DNA of 64,000 nucleotides from Streptomyces flaveolus (lineage in GTDB: Bacteria > Actinomycetota > Actinomycetes > Streptomycetales > Streptomycetaceae): contig NZ_JNWV01000007.1 in assembly GCF_000716535.1 (NCBI RefSeq), positions 1-64,000 on the forward strand, read 5' to 3'. Under the pieces are notes generated by a model, which did no database searches, was not told where the DNA came from, and was given only the letters and a program-made list of their open reading frames with translations. Shown piece after piece: positions 53,430-61,404 of this stretch (position 1 is the stretch's first letter; each line of letters begins with the position of its first letter). The position numbers and the translations under genes were made by a program.

Positions 53430-54674
53430 TCAGGGCAGTTGGGGCGCTACCACCCATTCACCCTGCCGCATCACGCCCTTCAGCTCGAAGTCCGCGTCCA
53501 GCAGGACCAGGTCGGCGTCCTTGCCGGGCTCCAGCGAGCCGACGCGGTCGAAGAGGCCGAGCAGCCGGGCCGGGTTGGCCGACAGGGCGGTCACGGCGTC
53601 CTCCACCGACAGCTTGTCGACGCTCACCGCCCGCTGGAACGCGCGGTCCAGGGTGAGCGTGGAGCCCGCGATCGAACCGCCCTCCACCAGCCGGGCCACG
53701 CCCTCGCTGACCTCGACCTCCAGCGGTCCGAGCATGTAGCGCCCGTCGCCGATGCCGGCCGCGTCCATCGCGTCGGTGATGAACGCCACCCGGGCCGCGC
53801 CCGCGTGACGGAACGCCAGCTCCAGCGCGGCGGGGTGCAGATGGACGCCGTCGTTGATCAGCTCGACCGTGACCCGCTCGTCCTCCAGCAGGGCGGCGAT
53901 CGGGCCGGGCGCGCGGTGGTTCAGGGCGGGCATGGCGTTGAAGAGGTGGGTGGCGACGGTGGCGCCCGCGTCGATCGCCTCGACCGTCTGCTCGTAGCCG
54001 GCGTCCGTGTGTCCGATCGCCGCGATCACGCCGTTCTCGGCGAGCAGCCGTACGGAGTCGATGCCGCCCGGCAGTTCGGTCGCGAGGGTGACCATCTTCG
54101 CCTTGCCGCGCGCCGCGTCGATCAGCTTGCGGACCTCGGCCGGGTCCGGGTCGCGCAGCAGCTTCTCGGAGTGCGCGCCCTTGCGGCACGGCGAGATGAA
54201 CGGCCCCTCGAAGTGGATGCCCGCGATGTCGCCCTGCTCGGCCAGCTCGCTCAGCAGGCCGGCCTGACGGACCAGCAGGTCCATCTCGTCGGTGACGGTC
54301 GAGGCGACGAGGGTGGTGGTGCCGTGGACGCGGTGCGTGTGGACGGCGGTGAGGATCTGCTCGGCCGTGCCGGAGAAGGAGGCTCCGCCTCCGCCGTGGT
54401 TGTGGATGTCCACGAAGCCGGGGACCAGCCAGTGGCCGGTGACGTCGATGACCTGGGCGTCGGCGGGAGGCGTGCTGGTGATGCGCGTGCCCTCGATCGC
54501 CAACCGGCCGTTCTCCACCGTTCCGGTGGGCAGGACCACGCTCGCGCCGGTGAGCACCTGCGGGCCGGTGGTGGGTACGCGCGCCCCGCGGCGGAGCCGC
54601 ACGTCGGCACTGCCCCGCGCCCCTGGTGGGGCGCTGTTCCCACCCGGAGCCTGATTGTCCCGCTCGGTTGCCAT
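53430..54674 (-). CDS. nagA: N-acetylglucosamine-6-phosphate deacetylase
   Basis: A 414-aa amidohydrolase turning GlcNAc-6-P into glucosamine-6-P. Metal ligands are in FVDIHNHGGG, HFEGPFIS, HTDAGYEQT, HLFNAM and ITDAMDAAG. About 30 residues near the N-terminus (9-39) come from a dispersed repeat, making it longer than the usual 380 aa; removing them joins MATERDNQ directly to VLTGASVVLPTG. ATG 54674 has CGGAGGT upstream and shares one base with the nagK stop, so translation is coupled. Confidence 0.94.
   Translation of the reverse strand: MATERDNQAPGGNSAPPGARGSADVRLRRGARVPTTGPQVLTGASVVLPTGTVENGRLAIEGTRITSTPPADAQVIDVTGHWLVPGFVDIHNHGGGGASFSGTAEQILTAVHTHRVHGTTTLVASTVTDEMDLLVRQAGLLSELAEQGDIAGIHFEGPFISPCRKGAHSEKLLRDPDPAEVRKLIDAARGKAKMVTLATELPGGIDSVRLLAENGVIAAIGHTDAGYEQTVEAIDAGATVATHLFNAMPALNHRAPGPIAALLEDERVTVELINDGVHLHPAALELAFRHAGAARVAFITDAMDAAGIGDGRYMLGPLEVEVSEGVARLVEGGSIAGSTLTLDRAFQRAVSVDKLSVEDAVTALSANPARLLGLFDRVGSLEPGKDADLVLLDADFELKGVMRQGEWVVAPQLP
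54559..54652 (-). repeat. dispersed Streptomyces GC-rich repeat, copy 2, in frame inside nagA
   Basis: On the minus strand GCGCCCCACCAGGGGCGCGG and GTGCGGCTCCGCCGCGGGGC follow in the same order as in copies 1 and 3. It encodes residues 9-39 of NagA without a stop or frameshift. Confidence 0.75.
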
Positions 54675-55621
54675 CAGGTGCTTACCTCCGGAGTCGTAGA
54701 AGTGGCTGTCAGCAGGTCCTGCGCGAGCAGTCCCGCGCCCAGGCAGCCGGCCGTGTCGCCCAGCGCCGCCGGGACGATCGCCGGCAGTTTCTGGAAGGTG
54801 ACCCGGTGCCGGACGGCCTCCCGCAGGGGCTGGAACAACACTTCCCCCGCCTCGGCCAGGCCGCCACCGATGATCAGCGTGCGGGGGTCCAGCAGGGTGA
54901 GGCCGGTGACCAGCCCGTCGGCGAGCGCGTCCACCGCCTCCTGCCAGACCCGGACGGCGTTCGGGTCGCCGGACGCGACGGCCTCGGCGCAGTCCGCCGC
55001 GTCCGCCCCGGGGTCGCCGCAGGCCGCCGCCCAGGCCTCGCTGACGGCGGACGCGGAGGCGTACCGCTCCAGGCAGCCGCGCTGCCCGCAGGGACACGGC
55101 GTGCCGCCGGGGCGTACGACGATGTGGCCGATCTCGCCCGCGAAGCCGTGCGCGCCGGCCTCCACCCGGCCGTCGATGCCGATGGCACCGGCGATCCCGG
55201 TGCCCAGCGGCACGAACAGGAACCGGTCCGCGCCCCGCCCCGCGCCGATCCGGCCCTCCGCGAGGCCGCCGGTGCGGACGTCGTGGCCGAGGGCGACGGG
55301 CACCCCGAGCCGGTCGGTGAGCAGGGCCCGCAGGGGCACGTCGCGCCAGCCCAGGTTGGCGGCGTAGACGGCGGTGCCGGTCGTCTCGTCGACGATGCCG
55401 GGGACGGCGATGCCGGCCGCGCCGGCGGGCTCGCCGTAGTGCTCGACGCCGTACGCGTGCAGGTCGGCGGCGAAGTCGAGGATGCCCGCGAGCACCGCCT
55501 CGGGGCCGCGCTCGCGGCCGGTGGCGCGGCGGGCGCGGTGCAGCAGCGCGCCGTCGTCACCGACCAGGGCGGCCTTCATCCCGGTACCGCCCACGTCGAG
55601 GGCGATGACATGTCTCACCAC
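54674..55621 (-). CDS. nagK: ROK family N-acetylglucosamine kinase
   Basis: A 315-aa ROK kinase, without a DNA-binding domain, phosphorylating GlcNAc at position 6. ATP motif ALDVGGTGMKAAL at the start; sugar-binding GEIGHIVVRPGG; zinc motif CPCGQRGCLERYAS. GTG 55621 or GTG 55618 are both possible. With nagA it forms the GlcNAc phosphorylation-deacetylation operon. Two DasR-type sites lie upstream. Confidence 0.92.
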   Translation of the reverse strand: MVRHVIALDVGGTGMKAALVGDDGALLHRARRATGRERGPEAVLAGILDFAADLHAYGVEHYGEPAGAAGIAVPGIVDETTGTAVYAANLGWRDVPLRALLTDRLGVPVALGHDVRTGGLAEGRIGAGRGADRFLFVPLGTGIAGAIGIDGRVEAGAHGFAGEIGHIVVRPGGTPCPCGQRGCLERYASASAVSEAWAAACGDPGADAADCAEAVASGDPNAVRVWQEAVDALADGLVTGLTLLDPRTLIIGGGLAEAGEVLFQPLREAVRHRVTFQKLPAIVPAALGDTAGCLGAGLLAQDLLTATSTTPEVST

Positions 55622-55648
55622 GGGGCTAGTGTGACCCCCCCACCCGGG

Positions 55649-55664
55649 AGAGGTCTAGTCCACT
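55649..55664. promoter_or_regulatory. DasR-responsive element 1 (nagK/lipoprotein divergent region)
   Basis: AGAGGTCTAGTCCACT agrees with the dre consensus at 13 of 16 positions. It sits 28 nt before the nagK start codon, consistent with DasR repression of nagKA relieved by GlcN-6-P. Confidence 0.75.
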
Positions 55665-55666
55665 CA

Positions 55667-55682
55667 CGTGGTGTAGACCTTA
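55667..55682. promoter_or_regulatory. DasR-responsive element 2
   Basis: CGTGGTGTAGACCTTA keeps the GGTxTAGACC core (10 of 16 positions). It follows element 1 after two bases and lies nearer the sugar-binding lipoprotein gene. Confidence 0.6.
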
Positions 55683-55729
55683 TGTGTCCACATATTGAAC
55701 CGTCAGACAGCAGGGTTGGGGCTTTGAGC

Positions 55730-57013
55730 GTGCGTCGGCGTACGGCAGGAACGATCGCGGTGGTGTCCGCACTGGGCATGACGGCGGTCCTCGGCGGCTG
55801 CGGGAGTACGGGCTCCTCCGACGTGACCCTCAGACTCGTCGCCGCCGACTACGGCGACTCCGCCGCCAACAGCTCCAGGAAGTACTGGGACGCCCTGGCC
55901 GAGGAGTACGAGAAGCAGCACTCCGGGGTGAAGGTCGAGGTCAGCGTCTACTCCTGGAACGACGTCGACCGCAAGGTCAAGGAGATGGTCGACGCCGGCC
56001 ACGCCCCGGACATGGCCCAGATCGGCGCCTACGCCGACTACGCCGCCGCCGGCAAGCTCTACCCGGTCTCCGACCTGCTCTCCATACGCACCCAGGCGGA
56101 CTTCCTCTCCCAGCTCTCCGACGCCGGCGAGTGGAAGCACACGCAGTACGGCATCCCGTTCGCCGCCTCCACGCGCGTGCTCTTCTACAACAAGACCCTG
56201 TTCGCCAAGGCCGACCTCACGGCGCCCACCACCTGGGACGAGCTGGCCGCCGACGCGAAGGCGCTCAAGAACGAGGGCGTGAAGTACCCGTACGCGCTGC
56301 CCCTCGGCCCCGAGGAGGCCCAGGCCGAGACCATGCAGTGGCTGCTCAGCGGCGGCAACGGCGGCAGCGGGTACACCGACGACGTCGGCACCTACACCAT
56401 CGACTCCGCCACGAACGTCGAGACCTTCACCTGGCTCAAGGACGAACTGGTCGACAAGGGCCTGACCGGCCCCGTCGCCCCCGGCAAGCTCAACCGCGCC
56501 GAGGCGTTCGCCGCCTTCGCCGACGGCCAGGTCGGCATGGTCAACGGGCACCCCACGCTCATCCAGCAGGCAGCCAGGAAGGGCGTGCAGTTCGGCACGG
56601 TGCCGATGCCGGGCCGCACCGGCAGGGCCAGGGCCTCCATGGGCGTCGCCGACTGGATGATGGGCTTCAAGCAGAACGGGCATGCCCAGCAGATCGGCGA
56701 CTTCCTCGACTTCGTCTACAGCGAGAAGAACGTCCTCGACTTCTCCCGCAAGTACGGGCTGCTGCCGGTCACCAGCTCCGCGTCCAACACCATGGCCGCG
56801 TCGGACGCCCCCGCCGACAAGGCGCTGCGCCCCTTCCTGGAGCAGCTCCCGACCTCGGAGCTGTACCCCGTCGGCAAGACCTCCTGGGCGGCGGTCAGCG
56901 CGGCCGTGAAGCAGAACATCGGCCAGGCGGTCGCCCCCGGCGGCAGCCCCGCCGGCGTCCTGACCCGCCTGCAGTCGACGGCCATGGCGGCCGACAGCAG
57001 CAGCGCCAACTGA
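55730..57013 (+). CDS. ABC transporter sugar-binding lipoprotein
   Basis: A 427-aa substrate-binding protein: signal peptide and lipobox VLGGC (Cys about residue 24), then the bilobal solute-binding fold (YWDALAEEYEKQHSGVKVEVSVYSWNDVDRK, YGIPFAASTRVLFYNK). GTG 55730 is chosen, 9 nt after a GGGG; TTG 55724 or ATG 55682 are possible. No permease genes follow, so the partners must be elsewhere; the energising ATPase may be MsiK. Confidence 0.9.
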   Translation: MRRRTAGTIAVVSALGMTAVLGGCGSTGSSDVTLRLVAADYGDSAANSSRKYWDALAEEYEKQHSGVKVEVSVYSWNDVDRKVKEMVDAGHAPDMAQIGAYADYAAAGKLYPVSDLLSIRTQADFLSQLSDAGEWKHTQYGIPFAASTRVLFYNKTLFAKADLTAPTTWDELAADAKALKNEGVKYPYALPLGPEEAQAETMQWLLSGGNGGSGYTDDVGTYTIDSATNVETFTWLKDELVDKGLTGPVAPGKLNRAEAFAAFADGQVGMVNGHPTLIQQAARKGVQFGTVPMPGRTGRARASMGVADWMMGFKQNGHAQQIGDFLDFVYSEKNVLDFSRKYGLLPVTSSASNTMAASDAPADKALRPFLEQLPTSELYPVGKTSWAAVSAAVKQNIGQAVAPGGSPAGVLTRLQSTAMAADSSSAN

Positions 57014-57048
57014 GCCCGCTGTCGGTGCCCGCCGCTACCGTGGCGGGC

Positions 57049-57273
57049 ATGGAACTGGGCACCCGCGAGAAGGCGATCCTCGCGCTGGAGCGCCGGGCCT
57101 TCCCCGGCCCCGGCGCGAAGGAACGCGCGATACGCGAGGAGCTGGACCTGTCCCCCGTCCGCTACTACCAGCTCCTCAACGCCCTCCTGGACGACGAGCG
57201 GGCCCTGGCCCACGACCCGGTGACGGTCAACCGCCTGCGCCGCGTCCGGGAGGCGAGACGCACGGAACGCTGA
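57049..57273 (+). CDS. DUF3263 small protein
   Basis: A 74-aa, mostly helical protein (LGTREKAILALERRAFPGPGAKERAIREELDLSPVRYYQLLNALLDD) with a helix-turn-helix-like pattern. Actinobacterial DUF3263 family, function unknown. TACCGT ends 7 nt before ATG 57049 (leaderless pattern). It is followed by a large repeat region. Confidence 0.85.
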   Translation: MELGTREKAILALERRAFPGPGAKERAIREELDLSPVRYYQLLNALLDDERALAHDPVTVNRLRRVREARRTER

Positions 57274-57296
57274 GCCCCGGGCACGCCTTGTCCCCC

Positions 57297-57640
57297 GACC
57301 GGGTTTCCAGGGAGCCGGGACGGCTTGTCGGCTGACCGGGTTTCCGGGGAGCCGGGACGTTTTTCGGCCGACCGAGCTTCCGGGGAGCCCGGGCCCCTTC
57401 TCGCCCGACCGAGTCTCCGAGGAGCGGGGACGGCTTGTCGGCTGACCGGGTTTCCGGGGAGCCGGGACGTTTTTCGGCCGACCGAGTTCCCGGGGAGGCC
57501 GGACCCCTTCTCGCCCGACCGAGTCTCCGGGGAGCCGAGACGGCTTGTCGGCCGACCGAGGCCCCGGCGGCACCGCAGTACCTTCCCGGGCCGACCGAAG
57601 GCCCGGCGGCACCTTTTCGGCCGACCGAGTCGGGTGGTGG
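57297..57640. repeat. 37-bp minisatellite with 110-bp higher-order period
   Basis: Units begin GACCG at 57297, 57334, 57370, 57407, 57444, 57480, 57517 and 57554 (spacing 37, 36, 37, 37, 36, 37, 37), with decayed units at 57593 and 57623. Three unit types recur in order: ends CGGCTTGTCGGC, CGTTTTTCGGCC and CCCCTTCTCGCCC, giving a 110-bp supra-unit. Bases 57334-57369 and 57444-57479 are identical. Confidence 0.95.
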
Positions 57641-57656
57641 GTGGGCGGGGCCGGGG

Positions 57657-57797
57657 TCCAGGGGCGGAGCCCCTGGCGGGGTCTGGGGCGGAGCCCCAGG
57701 CGTGCACCGCCGCGGAGCCCCTGGCGGGGTCTGGGGCGGAGCCCCTGGCGTGCGCCGCCGCGGAGCCCCAGGCGTGCGCCGTCGCACCCCAGGCGTG
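57657..57797. repeat. GGGGCGGAGCCCC hairpin repeats upstream of otsB
   Basis: Five near-copies of a hairpin GGGGCGGAGCCCC flanked by CTGG or CAGG lie within about 110 bp, separated by CGGGGT or GTGCxCCGC linkers. Such hairpin repeats are common between Streptomyces genes; here they directly precede the otsB promoter. Confidence 0.85.
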
Positions 57798-57826
57798 AGA
57801 CCCGCCGGGCTGGATAGTGTCGCGGT

Positions 57827-58690
57827 ATGGACGCCATGGACGCTCTGCCGACCCCGCGCACCCAACCCGGCCGGGACGGCCTCGCCGCCCTGCTCGCGCA
57901 GCCCCGCACCGCCCTGATCGGCCTGGACTTCGACGGCACGCTGGCCCCGATCGTCGCCGACCCCGAGCAGGCCCGCGCCCACCCCGGGGCCGTACCCGCC
58001 CTCGCCGCCCTCGCCCCGCAGATCGCCTCCGTCGCCGTGATCACCGGCCGTCCGCCCGACGTCGCCGTCCGGTACGGCGGCTTCGCCGGTGTCCCCGGCC
58101 TGGAGCACCTCACCGTCCTCGGCCACTACGGCGCCGAGCGCTGGGACGCGGCCACCGGCGAGGTCACCGCGCCGCCTGCGCACCCCGGCGTGGCCGCCGT
58201 CCGCGCCGAGCTGCCCGGCCTGCTGGAGCACGCCGGCGCGCAGGAGGGCACGTGGATCGAGGAGAAGGGCCGGGCGCTCGCGGTGCACACCCGCCGCGCC
58301 CCCGACCCGCAGGCCGCGTTCGAGGCCCTGCGCGCCCCCCTCGCCGACCTCGCCACCCGGCACGGCCTGGTCGTCGAGCCCGGCCGCATGGTCCTGGAAC
58401 TGCGCCCACCGGGCATGGACAAGGGCGTGGCGCTCCTCGACCACGCCCGCGCCGTCAAGGCCGGCTGCGTCGTCTACGCCGGTGACGACCTGGGCGACCT
58501 CCCCGCCTTCGCCGCGGTCGAGAAGCTCCGCACCAACGGTGTCCCCGGCCTACTGGTCTGCAGCGGCAGCACGGAGGTCACCGAGCTGGCGGACCGGGCC
58601 GACCTGGTGGTCGACGGCCCGGAGGGAGTCGTGGGCCTGCTCCGCGCGCTGGCCGCTCAGCTCGGCCGGGGGTCCAGCGCCGCGAGCTGA
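57827..58690 (+). CDS. otsB: trehalose-6-phosphate phosphatase
   Basis: A 287-aa HAD-superfamily phosphatase: nucleophile Asp in GLDFDGTLAPI, the ITGRPPDV block, and the third motif YAGDDLGDLPAF. It removes phosphate from trehalose-6-phosphate. TAGTGT ends 6 nt before ATG 57827 (leaderless pattern). The end overlaps the convergent otsA by 34 bp. Confidence 0.94.
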   Translation: MDAMDALPTPRTQPGRDGLAALLAQPRTALIGLDFDGTLAPIVADPEQARAHPGAVPALAALAPQIASVAVITGRPPDVAVRYGGFAGVPGLEHLTVLGHYGAERWDAATGEVTAPPAHPGVAAVRAELPGLLEHAGAQEGTWIEEKGRALAVHTRRAPDPQAAFEALRAPLADLATRHGLVVEPGRMVLELRPPGMDKGVALLDHARAVKAGCVVYAGDDLGDLPAFAAVEKLRTNGVPGLLVCSGSTEVTELADRADLVVDGPEGVVGLLRALAAQLGRGSSAAS

Positions 58691-60096
58691 TCGAGGAACC
58701 ACCGGGCCGGCGGCAGCGCGGTCGCGGCGGCGGCCAGTCGCTTCGAGCGTTCCGCCCGCGCGTCCGCCGGCAGGGTCAGCGCCTCGTGCAGCGCCCGCGC
58801 CGTCCCGGCGATGTCGTACGGGTTCACCACGAAGGCGTCCTCGCCCAGCTCCTCGTACGCCCCCGCCTCCCGCGACAGCACCAGTGCGCAGCCCTCGTCG
58901 GAGACGACCGGGACCTCCTTGGCGACCAGGTTCATGCCGTCCCGGATGGGGTTCACCAGCGCCACGTCGGCCAGCCGGTACGCGGCCAGGGAGCGGGCGA
59001 AGTCGTCCTTCACGTGCAGCACGACCGGGGTCCAGCCGGCCGTGCCGTACCGCTCGTTGATCTCGGCCGCGACCTGCCGCACCTGCGCCGTGTACTCCCG
59101 GTACACGGCGAGGTCCTGCCGGGACGGGTAGGCGAACGCCACGTGGACGACCTTCTCCCGCCACTCCGGGTGGTCCTCCAGAAGCTGCTCGTACGCCAGC
59201 AGCCCGCGCACGATGTTCTTGGACAGCTCCGTCCGGTCCACCCGGACGATCGTCTTCCGGCCCTTTCCGATCTCCGCCCGCAGCGCCGCCATCCGCTCGT
59301 CCACGTCCGGCTGGTGCGCCCGCTCGCGCAGGAAGTCCGCGTCCGCGCCCAGCCCGTGCACCCCGATCCGGGTGCCGGACGGGATGCCGGGTCCGAGCAC
59401 CGCGTGGCAGCAGTCCGTGAACGCGTCCGCCCACCGCCGGGTGAGGAACGCCGCCCGGTCCGCGCCCAGGATGCCGCCGAGCAGCTCGGCCGCGATGTCG
59501 TCGGGCAGGAGCCGGAAGTAGTCCGGCGGCGCCCACGGCGTGTGCGAGAAGTGGCCGATGCGCAGGTCGGGCCGGAGCTGGCGGAGCATGCGGGGGGCGA
59601 GGGCCAGGTGGTAGTCCTGGATCAGCACGGCCGCGCCCTCGGCCGCCTCCTCGGCCAGCGCCTCGGCGAACGCCCGGTTGTAGGCCTCGTACGACGCCCA
59701 CTGCCGCCGGAACCCGGCGTCGAAGACCGGCTCCAGCGGGGTCTGGTACAGCATGTGGTGGACGAACCAGAGCACCGAGTTGGCGATGCCGTTGTACGCC
59801 TCGGCGTGCACGGTCGCGTCGATGTCGAGCATCCGCACCCGCTGCCCGCCGGTCTCCTCGGGCGGCAGCAGCCCGCCGTCCGCGCGCCGGACGGCCGCCC
59901 GGTCGCCGTCGCCGAGCGCGGCGCACACCCACACGGAGCCCGCGTCCGACCCGATGGCGGACAGTCCCGAGACCAGCCCGCCGCCACCCCGCCGGGCGTG
60001 CAGCGCGCCGTCCTCGTCCACCTGATAGGAGACCGGGCCGCGGTTCGACGCGACCAGCACCTGAGCCTTCTGAGCAGCATCGAGCGTGGAAGCCAT
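58657..60096 (-). CDS. otsA: trehalose-6-phosphate synthase
   Basis: A 479-aa GT20 glycosyltransferase making trehalose-6-P from UDP- or GDP-glucose and glucose-6-P. Conserved blocks are ASNRGPVSYQ, LIQDYHLALAPRML, GHFSHTPWAPPDYFR, VDRTELSKNI and VNPIRDGMNLVAKE. ATG 60096 is used; the earlier TTG adds three residues. TAGGTT ends 7 nt upstream. It is convergent with otsB, so antisense overlap of the two messages is likely. Confidence 0.94.
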   Translation of the reverse strand: MASTLDAAQKAQVLVASNRGPVSYQVDEDGALHARRGGGGLVSGLSAIGSDAGSVWVCAALGDGDRAAVRRADGGLLPPEETGGQRVRMLDIDATVHAEAYNGIANSVLWFVHHMLYQTPLEPVFDAGFRRQWASYEAYNRAFAEALAEEAAEGAAVLIQDYHLALAPRMLRQLRPDLRIGHFSHTPWAPPDYFRLLPDDIAAELLGGILGADRAAFLTRRWADAFTDCCHAVLGPGIPSGTRIGVHGLGADADFLRERAHQPDVDERMAALRAEIGKGRKTIVRVDRTELSKNIVRGLLAYEQLLEDHPEWREKVVHVAFAYPSRQDLAVYREYTAQVRQVAAEINERYGTAGWTPVVLHVKDDFARSLAAYRLADVALVNPIRDGMNLVAKEVPVVSDEGCALVLSREAGAYEELGEDAFVVNPYDIAGTARALHEALTLPADARAERSKRLAAAATALPPARWFLDQLAALDPRPS

Positions 60097-60170
60097 ACGC
60101 CTCAACCTAGCCCGGCCCCGAACCGCTCAAACGTACGGCCCGCCGGGCGCGCCGACCGTATACGGCCCGT

Positions 60171-61115
60171 TCACGCCACCTTCCGTTCGGCGTACTCCGC
60201 GATCTCCACCATGGGCGGCCGCTCCTCGGTGTCCACCGAGTAGGTGCGCGGCTCGAACCCTTCCTCGCCCCGCTCGAACTGGGTCAGCGCGGGCCGGATC
60301 AGATGGCCGCGGGCCAGCCGGAGCTGGGCGGTGCGGTAGATCGCGGCGGCCATCCGGCCGAGCGCCTGCCCGTCCTGGTGCCGGTGCTTGCGCACGCCCA
60401 CGTCGACCTGGGCCAGCGCGTCCAGGCCCACCAGGTGCAGCGCGTCCACCAGCATGCCCAGCTCCACGCCGTAGCCGACGGGGAACGGCAGTTGTTCCAG
60501 CAGTGTGCGGCGGGCCGCGTACTCGCCGCCCAGCGGCTGCACGAACCCGGCGAGCTGCGGCCAGTGCATGTTCAGCAGCGGGCGGGCCATCAGCTCGGTG
60601 ACCCGGCCGCCCTGCCCGGCGCTGCCGCCGAGCGGGCGGTCGTACATCGCCTTGACCAGGTCGACGTCCGGGTCGGTGAGCAGCGGGCCGACGATCCCGG
60701 AGACGAAGTCGGAGGAGAACTCCTTGAGGTCCGCGTCGATGAAGCAGACGATGTCCCCGCTGGTCACCAGCAGCGACCGCCACAGCACCTCGCCCTTGCC
60801 GGGGACGGCCGGGATGCGCGGCAGGATGGCGTCCCGGTGGACGACCCGGGCGCCCGCGCGCGCGGCGACCTGGGAGGTGCGGTCGGTGGAGCCGGAGTCG
60901 ACGACCACGATCTCGTCGACGAGCGGCACCTGTTCCACGAGGTCGTGCCGGATGACCGCGACGATGTCGCCGACGGTCGCCTCCTCGTTGAGCGCGGGCA
61001 GGACGACGCTGATCGTCTGGCCCGTGCGCTGCTTGGCGGCGAGGATCTGGTGCAGCGGGCGAGCGGCCACGGACCAGGACCGGGCGGTCAGCCAGCGCTC
61101 GACTTCTTCCAGCAC
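60171..61115 (-). CDS. gpgS: glucosyl-3-phosphoglycerate synthase
   Basis: A 314-aa GT81 enzyme that links glucose to 3-phosphoglycerate, the first step to glucosylglycerate and methylglucose lipopolysaccharide-type compounds. Nucleotide-sugar motif LPALNEEATVGDIV, DSGSTDRT, metal-binding Asp-x-Asp in CFIDADLKEF, and acceptor loop YGVELGMLVD. Start GTG 61115. It lies upstream of otsA on the same strand, in a compatible-solute neighbourhood. Confidence 0.9.
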   Translation of the reverse strand: MLEEVERWLTARSWSVAARPLHQILAAKQRTGQTISVVLPALNEEATVGDIVAVIRHDLVEQVPLVDEIVVVDSGSTDRTSQVAARAGARVVHRDAILPRIPAVPGKGEVLWRSLLVTSGDIVCFIDADLKEFSSDFVSGIVGPLLTDPDVDLVKAMYDRPLGGSAGQGGRVTELMARPLLNMHWPQLAGFVQPLGGEYAARRTLLEQLPFPVGYGVELGMLVDALHLVGLDALAQVDVGVRKHRHQDGQALGRMAAAIYRTAQLRLARGHLIRPALTQFERGEEGFEPRTYSVDTEERPPMVEIAEYAERKVA

Positions 61116-61248
61116 AGTCTGTGGCTCCTCACTCTTGTCTCGCGGTTCGGACGGCTATCTCAACTGTCCCGGCCGTCGGTTACAGTCTTGAACAACGCCG
61201 GTGACCATCGCATGTCGGGGGTCCCGTGCGTTCTACAACCGCATACCG

Positions 61249-61385
61249 CTCATCCAGAGGGGCAGAGGGACACGGCCCGATGAAGCCCCGGCAACCCCCC
61301 TGATCCGGACTCGTTCACGCGAGGCTCACGGCCAGGGAAGGTGCCAATTCCGTCTCACGGCGAGGTGCGCCGTGAGGAAGATGAG
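61249..61385 (+). ncRNA. SAM-I riboswitch (S-box) upstream of thrC
   Basis: P1 is CTCATC/GATGAG. Inside it are the S-box core AGAGGGGCAGAGGGAC, CCGATGAAGCCCCGGCAACC and GGTGCCAATTCC. The 3' P1 strand directly abuts and partly overlaps the GAGGAGAAAGG Shine-Dalgarno of thrC, so SAM binding would block translation initiation. No terminator hairpin is apparent between it and the start codon. Confidence 0.93.
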
Positions 61386-61404
61386 GAGAAAGGGCCTCGC
61401 CTCC

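Noticed and set aside
53364..55367. 667-aa plus-strand open frame opposite nagA and nagK
   Set aside because: It is the antisense shadow of two clear enzymes; composition is typical of GC-rich reverse frames and no domain is recognisable.
57297..57640. possible CRISPR array or repeat protein
   Set aside because: No spacer-like variable segments, no cas genes, and the 36-37 bp period does not keep any reading frame.
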